Source of the DNA: Verrucomicrobiia bacterium
GTDB taxonomy: Bacteria; Verrucomicrobiota; Verrucomicrobiia; Limisphaerales; DTLC01
DNA: 6,037 nucleotides
Reading direction: 5' to 3'
Assembly: GCA_025061935.1 (NCBI GenBank)
Contig: JANWZY010000183.1
Span: 1 to 6,037 of the forward strand
A model generated the notes under the pieces. The model saw nothing but the letters and a program-made list of their open reading frames with translations. It made no database searches and was not told the DNA's origin. Both the position numbers and the translations under genes were made by a program. This document shows positions 1 to 5,921 of the stretch, piece by piece (the first letter of the stretch is position 1; every line of letters starts with the position of its first letter).

Positions 1-759
1 GGGCTGCATCTGCGGCGGAGTCTGCCCCGGCGCTGGCGTGCGTGGCGTGGGCGGCTGACCCGGCCGCGGCCCGGCCGGGGGCAACCCCGGCGCCTGCCAA
101 TTCGGTTGCACACCGCGGCAAGGCAAATTGACGAAACGAACCAGTTGCAACTGTCCTGCTTGAGTAGACGTATCTGCGCCCGGCCGCCCGACCGTAAGCG
201 CAACCATTACAATCCTGGGCAACTGGTTTGTATCGCGCCACTCGTCCATCCATTCACCAGTGCGCGCATCCCAAAACTCGAGCTTGAATTCCTTGACATT
301 CCGCGCAAGCACAAGTGGGTGGTTCTCCTCGTCCTCGTCAATCTCCATTAGCAGCGGGCTCTGGCGCAACACCAGTTGTTTCTGGCCGTCTGGCCCCGGT
401 TCCAACGAAAACGAGACGCGCCGCAAATTGAGGTCTCCAAACTTGCCTGCGCGCGGGAACGACTCAGGCAGGCGCGCCACAAAGCTTAACATCGCGTCGG
501 GACCGTTTTCGGCCACGAAAGCGTACCACCGCCAATTCGCCGTGTAGAGGCATGCCGAATTGAGCGCTTGCTCGATGACTTGCACGGCCATTCGCTCGCG
601 GTGCGCTGCAGCCGCAGCGTCCTGCGCAACTTTCGATGCGCGCAAGATGGCGGTCCAGCTCGAATAAATCGCGCCCACAACCATGCCCAACAGGCCGATG
701 GCTATTAGCACCTCGACCAGTGTGAGCGCAGCTTGGCCTGAGCGACGAACCTGTTTCAT
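1..759 (-). CDS. gspJ: GspJ-like minor pseudopilin, 3' end cut by window edge
   Basis: The frame opens with ATG at 759 and runs 253 codons to base 1 with no stop, so the C-terminus lies outside the window. It encodes a type IV pilin-like protein: a short basic leader (residues 1-11, MKQVRRSGQAA), then LTLVE with the conserved Glu at +5 (Glu16), then a hydrophobic helix to about residue 37. The globular part (about 40-215) fits the GspJ/PulJ family in size and position in the operon. GspJ proteins are minor pseudopilins that form the tip complex of the type II secretion pseudopilus with GspH, GspI and GspK. The residue before the cleavage site is Ala11, not the usual Gly. An acidic patch (DEDEE, 141-145) is present. 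From about residue 219 the sequence is a Pro/Gly/Gln-rich tail, longer than expected for GspJ. The start overlaps the gspI stop by 4 bases (ATGA). Pseudopilin identity is firm; J rather than another minor type rests on order and size. Confidence 0.78.
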   Translation of the reverse strand, partial: MKQVRRSGQAALTLVEVLIAIGLLGMVVGAIYSSWTAILRASKVAQDAAAAAHRERMAVQVIEQALNSACLYTANWRWYAFVAENGPDAMLSFVARLPESFPRAGKFGDLNLRRVSFSLEPGPDGQKQLVLRQSPLLMEIDEDEENHPLVLARNVKEFKLEFWDARTGEWMDEWRDTNQLPRIVMVALTVGRPGADTSTQAGQLQLVRFVNLPCRGVQPNWQAPGLPPAGPRPGQPPTPRTPAPGQTPPQMQP

Positions 760-1238
760 CGTCTAGGCATGCCCGGGCGGGCCTGGCCTGCGCCGGGCCG
801 GTACAGCAAAATGCTCATACGTGACTCGACCTGGCGCCCACGCACCTGGCGAATCACTGCGAAATCAACTTGGTAGAGGCCGTTCGAGCCGACCTCTGTT
901 ACCTGCCTGACCCACTTGTAATCCGGAAAAATGTCACCGAAATCGCCTGAATCGACCCCCTCTTCGAGCCTATTCGTCTCGGCTAATTCTGCGGCCAACA
1001 TGCCTGCGTCAACAGGCATTTCAAGCAACAGTGACGCGTTCCGTAGCCCGTTCGACACGAGCGCAAGAATCGAAAACACGGCCATGAAAAAGATCGCCAT
1101 GGCAATCATTACTTCCAACAGGCTAAACGCCGTGCCTGAACGCTCGGAAGCCCGTTGCACGCAACGGATGCCGGCCGCGCAACCCGGCGCGTGGCCCCAA
1201 GCACGCCTCGGCTCTTGGCTGATTCGCTTCAGCTTCAT
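756..1238 (-). CDS. gspI: GspI-like minor pseudopilin
   Basis: The product has 160 residues. The prepilin signal is at residues 36-42 (TA, then FSLLE, Glu42 at +5), followed by a hydrophobic helix MIAMAIFFMAVFSILALV (44-61). The 'LLEVMIAMAIF' style and the later AAELAETNRLEEG segment (82-94) fit GspI, a minor pseudopilin that nucleates the tip complex with GspJ and GspK in the inner membrane and periplasm. The pre-cleavage residue is Ala37. The leader from this start is 37 residues, long for the family. A GTG codon at residue 27 (1160-1158) would give a more ordinary 11-residue leader, but no ribosome site precedes it. The upstream ATG forms a 4-base ATGA overlap with the gspH stop, as at the neighbouring junctions, so I prefer it. 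The TGA stop in turn overlaps the gspJ start. Confidence 0.82.
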   Translation of the reverse strand: MKLKRISQEPRRAWGHAPGCAAGIRCVQRASERSGTAFSLLEVMIAMAIFFMAVFSILALVSNGLRNASLLLEMPVDAGMLAAELAETNRLEEGVDSGDFGDIFPDYKWVRQVTEVGSNGLYQVDFAVIRQVRGRQVESRMSILLYRPGAGQARPGMPRR

Positions 1239-1756
1239 CGCACCACCTCCACGTGGGCCAACCCGGTTGTAACCTCGAGCGCAATTTTACGGTACTCGTT
1301 CCGCTCCGACCGCAAAATGACCGTCAGCTCGTCGCACGTGCCGTTCGGGAAAAACCGCACGCGCGCTTCGTCGGCGTCTTTGTACTCGACGAAATTGATG
1401 TCCAACATTTCGAGCCACACCCGATCTGACCACTGGACAGCCGCGCGCGTTGCAAGCGGCACAGCGCTGACAGGTCGCGGCCCGGCGCTTTCCACAGGAG
1501 CAGATGCGCCGCCAACGCTTACGCGCCGCTCCTGTGGCCTGAACACAAGCTCGACAGTCTGACCTTGCAACACCGCTCGGGCGCGCGCATGACTGCATAC
1601 TTCGACAATATCGCTAACCGCTTCGCGCAACGGTTCCTGCGCGGCGGCGCGGTAGATCGCCGGCAGCCCCCACATCGCCACTAGGCCTAAAATGCCCACT
1701 ACCATCATGATCTCGATGAGGGTGAACGCGGCTGTGTTGTACCGGCGCATGTTCAT
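1235..1756 (-). CDS. gspH: GspH/FimT-like minor pseudopilin
   Basis: The product has 173 residues. The N-terminus MNMRRYNTAA is followed by FTLIE (Glu15 at +5) and a hydrophobic helix to about residue 33. The region 43-73 (REAVSDIVE then ARAVLQGQTVELVF) and the late segment VRFFPNGTCDELTVIL (132-147) match the GspH/FimT pattern: a helix of small residues, a 'xLxGxxVxL' strand, then an 'RFFPxG' strand and a short C-terminal strand with 'TG' (164-165). GspH is a minor pseudopilin that enters the growing type II secretion pseudopilus. The residue before the cleavage site is Ala10 instead of Gly. The first ATG (1756) overlaps the gspF stop by ATGA; a second ATG two codons later is also possible and changes little. 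GspG is normally encoded before GspH, but the +5 Glu plus RFFPxG signature favours H here rather than G. Confidence 0.83.
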   Translation of the reverse strand: MNMRRYNTAAFTLIEIMMVVGILGLVAMWGLPAIYRAAAQEPLREAVSDIVEVCSHARARAVLQGQTVELVFRPQERRVSVGGASAPVESAGPRPVSAVPLATRAAVQWSDRVWLEMLDINFVEYKDADEARVRFFPNGTCDELTVILRSERNEYRKIALEVTTGLAHVEVVR

Positions 1757-3048
1757 CTGACCCCACCCATTGCGCCGCCGATATTCGCCGTCATGGCGAA
1801 CATGGCCGACAACACGCTCAGGAGGAGGAACCCGACGCCTATGGCCATGATGATGATTATCACCGGCTCGATCAGGTTCGTCATGACGCGCAATGCGACC
1901 GACAGCTCGTCCTCGTATGTATCGGCCAGATTGCGCAGCGCACCGGGGACATCACCGCTTTCCTCCCCGAGTTTGATCAGGTCAATCATCAACTGCGGGA
2001 AAATTTTGCTCCGCGCCAAAGGCTGTGCGATCGTCTTGCCATCGGTCACTTCCTGGCGCGTGCGCGCAATCGCGTCGCGGACGATCCGGTTCGGAATCGT
2101 CTGCTCAGTGATCTTCAGTGCTGTGAGCACCGGCACTCCGTTTTCAAGCAGCGTGCCAAGCGTGCGCGCGAACTGGCCAAAAATGTTCAATTGCACGATC
2201 CTGCCGAAGACCGGCGCATTCATCTTCCAAGCGTCCAGCTTGCGCTTGCCTTCCTCGGTCGCCTGGAAACGCTTGAACACCACGTATGCGGCTAAAATCA
2301 CAAGCCCGATCAACCACCAATACCGCATGAACCCGTTGCTAAACCCGATGAGCATCCGCGTCATGAGTGGCAACTGAATCTGCATGCCCTCGAAGATGGT
2401 CAGGAACGTCGGCAACAATTTCACCATGAAAAAGATCACAATTGCGATACCCACTACTGCCACAAACGCTGGGTAAACCAGTGCAGATTTGAATCTGGCT
2501 TCGACCTGCGCGAATCGCTCGTAATGGTCTGCCAGACGCCTGAGCACGTCCACCAGCGCGCCGCTCTGCTCCCCGGCTCGGACCATGTTCACGTACAGGT
2601 CCGAAAAAATCACCGGCTGCCTGGCCATCGCGTCGGACAGACTGTAGCCTTCCATGACGTCGCGGCGGAGCTGGCGACTGACCTCGGCCGAGATGCCCTT
2701 AGTTTGCAAATGCGCCATGCTATTCAGTGCCACTGTCATTGGCATGCCAGACTTGAGCAGGTTCGCCAATTGCCGCGTGAATGTGGCAAGCTCGCTCAAC
2801 TTGGGTCGGCGCTGGCGCTCAACAAATCTGCGCAATATAGGGGGCAAAAGCGCGGCCCATGCCCGTTTGCTGGCGGTGTCCGCGCGCTCGGCCGGCCCTG
2901 CAGCACCACCTTTTGCAGGCTCGACGGCCACAGGGAACAGCCCGAGCCGCTCGATCTGGGCAATGGCGGCAGCACGATCTGTCACATCGAGCAGCCCTTC
3001 AACCAGCTCGCCCGACCTGCGACGCGCCTTGTATGCGAACTGTGGCAT
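1753..3048 (-). CDS. gspF: Type II secretion inner-membrane platform protein GspF
   Basis: The product has 431 residues, slightly longer than the roughly 400 usual for GspF/PilC. An N-terminal region (MPQFAYKARR, 'GLLDVTDRAAAIAQIERLGLFPVAVEP') is typical of the family. Two T2SSF repeats follow: about 88-210 (TRQLANLLKSGMPM, then RAGEQSGALVDVL at 157-169) and about 290-413 (ARTLGTLLENGVPVL, then KLGEESGDVPGAL at 359-371). Membrane segments lie near 190-214, 242-259 and 392-416, with the polytopic layout of the family. GspF anchors the assembly ATPase GspE and the growing pseudopilus in the inner membrane. The linker at 46-65 is Ala-rich and poorly conserved. A purine-rich AGAGGGAA (3068-3061) precedes the ATG with 12 intervening bases, rather far for a ribosome site. 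The gene follows larE by 82 bases and overlaps gspH by 4. No gspE is visible. Confidence 0.95.
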   Translation of the reverse strand: MPQFAYKARRRSGELVEGLLDVTDRAAAIAQIERLGLFPVAVEPAKGGAAGPAERADTASKRAWAALLPPILRRFVERQRRPKLSELATFTRQLANLLKSGMPMTVALNSMAHLQTKGISAEVSRQLRRDVMEGYSLSDAMARQPVIFSDLYVNMVRAGEQSGALVDVLRRLADHYERFAQVEARFKSALVYPAFVAVVGIAIVIFFMVKLLPTFLTIFEGMQIQLPLMTRMLIGFSNGFMRYWWLIGLVILAAYVVFKRFQATEEGKRKLDAWKMNAPVFGRIVQLNIFGQFARTLGTLLENGVPVLTALKITEQTIPNRIVRDAIARTRQEVTDGKTIAQPLARSKIFPQLMIDLIKLGEESGDVPGALRNLADTYEDELSVALRVMTNLIEPVIIIIMAIGVGFLLLSVLSAMFAMTANIGGAMGGVR

Positions 3049-3130
3049 ATGACAGCGGTTTTCCCTCTGCTACTTAAACCGGCGCGGCCGAAAAGTTGCA
3101 GCCGGGAACAATGAGAGCGCTATTCGAGGC

Positions 3131-4012
3131 TCACCCGGCTCCTGCGTCCTTACCGGGTGCATGTACACTGCGCAACGCCTCGTTTAACTTGCCCATTCTG
3201 TACCCTTCGAGGTCCAATGTCACGTAGTGGTACCCGAGCTGTTTGAATGCATGGACGACGCGATCAATCAGTTCGCGGTCTAAAAACTTAACTAGGTCCA
3301 GTTGGCCCAACTCGATCCTAGCCAAGCTCAAAGTAACCCCAGAGTTTGAATTTCCAAGCTCGGACTTCAGCTCGTGATGACGCACACGGACCTGGCTGAA
3401 CCCAAGCTCGCGCAGCACGGCCTCGGCGGACTCGATCATTCCCAATTTTTGCGCGGTAATAGGTTCGCCGTACGGCACGCGCGTGCTTAAGCAAGCCATT
3501 GCAGGCTTGTCGGCCGTGGGCAGCCCCAGCCCGGCGGACAGCGCCCTAATTTCCGCTTTCGTGAAACCCACTTCCTTGAGTGGCGCGCGCACGTCGAACT
3601 CGGCAGCCGCGCGGTTCCCGGGCCGATAATCATCGGCATCATCCGCGTTTTCGCCGTACAAGATCGCATTGAACCGTTCAGCGTGCGCAATTGCTTTAAG
3701 CACTGCGAACAATTCACGCTTGCAATGGTAACACCGGTCCGGTGGATTCGACACATACTGCGGGTTATCGAATTCGCGGGTCTTGACAACTCGCACGGCA
3801 AACCCGAGCTGGCGCGCCGCGTCAACCGCTTCTTCAAGCTCGCGCCGGGGCAGGCTCGGCGTATCGGCTATTACTGCAAGCGAATCCTTACCCAACACTG
3901 TCCAGGCCACATATGCCAAGAAGGTCGAGTCCACCCCGCCCGAGTACGCTACAATGCACCGGCCCAATGACCGCAGCAGCGCACGCAAGTTTTCGAGCTT
4001 TTCCACGTTCAC
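3131..4012 (-). CDS. larE: LarE, ATP-dependent sulfurtransferase of nickel-pincer cofactor synthesis
   Basis: The product has 293 residues from GTG at 4012. The PP-loop SGGVDS is at 24-29, so ATP activates the pyridine carboxylate by adenylylation. GENADDADD (120-128), ACLSTRVPYGEPIT (173-186) and the C-terminal LDLEGYRMGKLNE (266-278) are family hallmarks. LarE inserts sulfur into the nicotinic-acid-derived precursor made by LarB; LarC then adds nickel to give the cofactor of lactate racemase LarA. The protein has CYHC (Cys94, Cys97) and Cys174. In the lactobacillar enzyme a single cysteine (Cys176) is sacrificed as sulfur donor, while three-Cys members are reported to bind a [4Fe-4S] cluster, so this copy may be of the catalytic cluster type. 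GTG 4012 is chosen because GGCAGG (4027-4022) lies 9 bases upstream. A TTG at 4036 would add 8 residues, and GTG 4006 would start at EKLENLRALL. No larA, larB or larC is in the window. Confidence 0.92.
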   Translation of the reverse strand: MNVEKLENLRALLRSLGRCIVAYSGGVDSTFLAYVAWTVLGKDSLAVIADTPSLPRRELEEAVDAARQLGFAVRVVKTREFDNPQYVSNPPDRCYHCKRELFAVLKAIAHAERFNAILYGENADDADDYRPGNRAAAEFDVRAPLKEVGFTKAEIRALSAGLGLPTADKPAMACLSTRVPYGEPITAQKLGMIESAEAVLRELGFSQVRVRHHELKSELGNSNSGVTLSLARIELGQLDLVKFLDRELIDRVVHAFKQLGYHYVTLDLEGYRMGKLNEALRSVHAPGKDAGAG

Positions 4013-4021
4013 AGCGCAAAA

Positions 4022-4027
4022 CCTGCC
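4022..4027 (-). promoter_or_regulatory. Possible ribosome binding site for larE
   Basis: GGCAGG lies 9 bases before the GTG at 4012 on the minus strand. It is the reason for preferring that start over the TTG at 4036, where AGG abuts the codon directly and is too close to work. The match to the anti-Shine-Dalgarno is only partial. Confidence 0.4.
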
Positions 4028-4199
4028 ACGACTCAACCTGGATGTCGAGCTGCGGCAGCCGCGCGCATTAATCTGCCTATGGCCGGTTCGGCATCTTCGC
4101 TACCCCAAGCCATACTCAGGCCATTTCGCCTTTCGCATCCAGACCGCGTCAAAGCTGCAACAGGGGGCTTATTGAATCCTGCCAACGCCGTAACAGTTT

Positions 4200-4535
4200 T
4201 CATACCGCTCCATTAGCACCCAGCTTCCGCCGCATGCCGAAAGCGCCGGCAGCGGCAACCCGGTTCAACGGATCGGCTTGGACCGCGTAAAACCGTTGAA
4301 ACGGCTCGGTAGGCCCGCGCGCATTCCTGGGGTGGAGCCCGGTGCTAATGAAAAACTGTCACTCGCCATCGCGAGTCTCGATAAGTAACACTTGCGCAGT
4401 CTGGGAGTCGGACGGTATCCGGCACCAAAATCCCCGTGCCAGAGTTGTGGTTGGCCCGATGCAAGCCGCGGCGGCCTGTGCGCTGAACTCGTACACTGGC
4501 AACGTGAAATTGAGTATGGCATAACCGGCTCGCAA
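4200..4535 (-). pseudogene. Possible decayed small gene with one in-frame TGA
   Basis: On the minus strand one frame reads as protein-like for 111 codons from a TTG at 4535 to a TGA at 4202-4200, broken only by a TGA at 4361-4359. Before the break it ends GFWCRIPSDSQ...VLLIETRDGE; after it, it resumes with QFFISTGLHPR and later EPFQRFYAV. The amino-acid balance is ordinary, with alternating hydrophobic strands, and a TGG-to-TGA change would restore 'DGEWQFF'. I do not recognise the family. No ribosome site precedes the TTG. The frame lies upstream of, and in the same direction as, larE. Alternatives are chance, or a short intact 58-residue gene (4359-4535). The pattern is suggestive, not proof. 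TGA is clearly a stop in this genome because gspF, gspH and gspI all end with it. Confidence 0.28.
4264..4300. repeat. 8-bp inverted repeat between larE and pcm
   Basis: TTCAACGG (4264-4271) pairs perfectly with CCGTTGAA (4293-4300) across a 21-base loop. The right arm can also fold locally as CCGTT-GA-AACGG (4293-4304), giving two competing structures. No T-tract follows on either strand, so this is not a classical terminator. It falls inside the interrupted minus-strand frame and may be coincidental. Confidence 0.3.
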
Positions 4536-4552
4536 CGCATATTTTTCAACAC

Positions 4553-4606
4553 GTGAAGCTCATGCATTGTGCTTGCGCACTTTCACTAATCGGTCTGTTC
4601 GGGTGT
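4553..4606 (+). other. Predicted lipoprotein signal peptide of pcm
   Basis: These 18 codons encode a short N-terminus with one Lys, a hydrophobic stretch (about residues 9-16) and Cys18 after LFG. Signal peptidase II cleavage before Cys18 would leave a mature protein starting CGSGQPDQPAAGG, a flexible linker common after lipid anchors. The core is short and the charge weak, so this is a moderate call. Confidence 0.55.
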
Positions 4607-5302
4607 GGCTCGGGCCAACCTGACCAGCCTGCGGCCGGCGGCGACGACCCATACGCGGCTGCGCGCAAACGAATGGTGCAGGAGCAATTACTCGGCTGGG
4701 GCCGCGGCATCACAAACGCGCGCGTACTCGAGGTCATGGGCAAAGTACCCAGACATGAGTTCGTTCCCGAAAACTTGCGCGCAGAAGCGTATGACGACGG
4801 GCCGTTGCCCATCGGTTACGGTCAAACGATATCCCAACCATTCATCGTGGCGTTCATGACTGAGCAACTTGATCCGCAGCCGACTGACCGCGTGTTGGAA
4901 ATCGGCACAGGCTCGGGCTACCAAGCAGCAGTATTGGCTGAGCTGGTCAAAGAAGTGTACACAATCGAGATCATCGAACCGTTGGCCAAACGCGCCGAGG
5001 CCGACCTGCGCCGGCTCGGTTACACGAACGTGTTCGTGCGCGTCGGCGATGGTTACAAAGGCTGGCCCGAAAAAGCACCATTCGACGCAATCATCGTCAC
5101 TTGCGCGCCGGAGAAAATACCTGAACCATTGATCGCGCAACTTAAGGATGGCGGACGCATGATCATTCCGGTCGGGCCGGTTTGGAACCAGGAACTGATT
5201 CTGTTGCGGAAACGGGGCGATAAACTCGAAAAGCGTGCCGTGCTGCCTGTACGGTTCGTCCCGATGACGGGCGAAGCGCAAAAGGCGCGCGACCCGAACT
5301 AG
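4553..5302 (+). CDS. pcm: Protein-L-isoaspartate O-methyltransferase with lipoprotein-like signal
   Basis: The product has 249 residues. The enzyme uses S-adenosylmethionine to methylate L-isoaspartyl residues in aged proteins and so starts their repair. Family motifs are clear: MVQEQLLGWG (41-50), PRHEFVPENL (66-75), GQTISQP with the conserved Ser (90-96), the SAM-binding loop VLEIGTGSGYQAAVLA (114-129), GDGYKGWPEKAPFDAIIVT (165-183) and GGRMIIPVG (200-208). Ahead of this is about 30 residues not needed for catalysis: MKLMH, a hydrophobic core ALSLIGLFG, then Cys18 (LFGC resembles a lipobox, though Phe at -2 is unusual) and a Gly/Pro/Asp-rich linker. This suggests export and lipid anchoring. 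I chose the GTG at 4553 because Lys2 gives the signal its only positive charge; ATG at 4562 would remove it. No ribosome site is seen before either codon. The enzyme is certain, the location inferred. Confidence 0.93.
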   Translation: MKLMHCACALSLIGLFGCGSGQPDQPAAGGDDPYAAARKRMVQEQLLGWGRGITNARVLEVMGKVPRHEFVPENLRAEAYDDGPLPIGYGQTISQPFIVAFMTEQLDPQPTDRVLEIGTGSGYQAAVLAELVKEVYTIEIIEPLAKRAEADLRRLGYTNVFVRVGDGYKGWPEKAPFDAIIVTCAPEKIPEPLIAQLKDGGRMIIPVGPVWNQELILLRKRGDKLEKRAVLPVRFVPMTGEAQKARDPN

Positions 5303-5382
5303 GCAGGCAAAAGCACAGCTCAACGCGGCACAGGCAACGAAAGAAGACAAGCTGAACTTCAAGCGAAGGAGACCCTGCACCC

Positions 5383-5401
5383 GTGACCACAGCCCGGTCA
5401 C
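5383..5401. terminator. Small hairpin downstream of pcm
   Basis: GTGACC (5383-5388) pairs perfectly with GGTCAC (5396-5401) over a 7-base loop, about 80 bases after the pcm stop. There is no following T-run, so intrinsic termination is doubtful. The left arm also contains the possible GTG start of a 77-codon frame. Confidence 0.25.
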
Positions 5402-5449
5402 ATCAGCGCACTAACGCCACCCAACCCAATGCGGTTTGCCAAGCCCGGA

Positions 5450-5487
5450 TGGGGCGCCCAAGGCCCACCGGGCCAACGGCAGCCCCA
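5450..5487. repeat. Two-part GC-rich hairpin
   Basis: An outer stem TGGGGC (5450-5455) / GCCCCA (5482-5487) encloses an internal loop and an inner stem GGCCC (5462-5466) / GGGCC (5470-5474) with a 3-base ACC loop. The structure would be stable as RNA or single-stranded DNA on either strand. No T-tract follows on the plus strand (next bases AGATATAAG). It may act in termination or be part of a structured intergenic element; function is unknown. Confidence 0.35.
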
Positions 5488-5612
5488 AGATATAAGCGCC
5501 GTCAGCTTTGCCAGACTGAAACGCCAATGTCACACTCGTCCGACACAGCCCCTGTACACGCACGAACGGCTGAAAAACCGTCGGCATTCTGGGCGTCCCC
5601 CGGAAAACGATT

Positions 5613-5921
5613 TTGACCATCGCTTACTGCGCAACACGCAACCTATACGCCGGCGCTCGCCCATGCGCCAAACACCCCGACCTGCCTTACGTACCCGGCA
5701 CCGGATGCATAAGCCCGCCAGGCCATCGGCAACTCGCCGGCCAACGGGTAGGGTCGTGTGTCCCGGCGCGCGCTACCACACCACGGTACGGAACAATTGA
5801 CGACTTCCCGCTCATGTCGGACTCATGCGCGCAAAATCTTGCGGCTTCGGAAAAAATCCGCGCCATCATGCAAGCGCAGGAGTTGCCCGCGTCCGTGCTG
5901 GCACGCATTGGGGTGGGGTGA
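5613..5921 (+). CDS. Small hypothetical protein, doubtful
   Basis: This 102-codon frame starts with TTG and ends in TGA. The third codon positions are mostly G or C, as in the real genes here, and the tail from Met68 (MSDSCAQNLAASEKIRAIMQ, then AQELPASVLARIGVG) looks like a small helical segment. The first two thirds are rich in Pro, Cys and Arg and match nothing I know. Upstream the same frame is open back to a TGA at 5571-5573 (KTVGILGVPRKTI) without a better start; GGAAAA (5602-5607) lies 5 bases before the TTG. An alternative is a 35-residue gene from ATG 5814. A perfect hairpin starts 15 bases after the stop, which would suit a gene end. There is no signal peptide or membrane segment. 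It could be a fragment of a decayed gene or chance. Confidence 0.25.
   Translation: MTIAYCATRNLYAGARPCAKHPDLPYVPGTGCISPPGHRQLAGQRVGSCVPARATTPRYGTIDDFPLMSDSCAQNLAASEKIRAIMQAQELPASVLARIGVG

Larger units (their letters stand above)
4013..4552. other. Divergent intergenic region larE / pcm
   Basis: This 540-base stretch separates the minus-strand larE from the plus-strand pcm, so promoters for both should lie here. I see no convincing -35/-10 pair on either strand. TTGAGT (4510-4515) and CATATT (4538-4543) upstream of pcm are 22 bases apart, too far for a standard sigma-70 promoter. No tRNA cloverleaf is found. A GGTTCAA near 4262 resembles a tRNA T-loop, but its flanks do not pair. The region 4037-4199 contains only very short frames. 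The interrupted frame at 4200-4535 is described separately. Confidence 0.6.
5303..5612. other. Region after pcm without a convincing gene
   Basis: These 310 bases hold only weak frames. A good Shine-Dalgarno-like AAGGAG (5366-5371) sits 11 bases before a GTG at 5383, which opens a 77-codon frame ending at 5616. The translation is very hydrophilic and Arg/Thr/Pro-rich, unlike a folded protein, so I do not call it. Its TGA overlaps the TTG of the next candidate (TTGA, 5613-5616). A minus-strand frame at 5411-5620 (69 codons) is more hydrophobic but unrecognised and also lacks a ribosome site. The plus strand here is rich in A and C and poor in T. Confidence 0.5.

Noticed and set aside
1793..3114. 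Long plus-strand frames opposite gspF (for example 1793-2377 and 2524-3114)
   Set aside because: They are antisense shadows of the clearly conserved gspF and show no family features.
4250..4290. GGTTCAA motif suggesting a tRNA T-arm
   Set aside because: The bases flanking the putative loop do not form a 5-bp stem, and no acceptor or anticodon arm can be drawn.
4359..4361. TGA read as tryptophan by an alternative genetic code
   Set aside because: gspF, gspH, gspI and larE all end in TGA at the expected family lengths, and three of these stops form ATGA overlaps, so TGA is a stop here.
4342..4524. Plus-strand 60-codon frame ahead of pcm
   Set aside because: No ribosome site or recognisable motif, and it opposes the more coding-like minus frame.
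4265..4567. Minus-strand 100-codon frame between larE and pcm
   Set aside because: The composition is rich in Arg, Ser, Pro and Cys and overlaps the pcm start. Another frame of the same strand, despite its TGA, is more protein-like.
4688..5401. 237-codon minus-strand frame opposite pcm
   Set aside because: It is a mirror of the pcm codon pattern; the plus strand carries all methyltransferase motifs.
5383..5616. Plus-strand 77-codon frame with a good AAGGAG upstream
   Set aside because: The translation is Arg/Thr/Pro-rich with almost no hydrophobic residues, the spacing of 11 bases is long, and nothing is recognisable. It is kept only as a note in the intergenic entry.
5411..5620. Minus-strand 69-codon frame beginning MVKIVFRGTPRMP, reminiscent of the start of methionyl-tRNA formyltransferase
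   Set aside because: Only the first few residues resemble that family; the rest has no Fmt motif, no ribosome site is present, and the frame ends after 69 codons.
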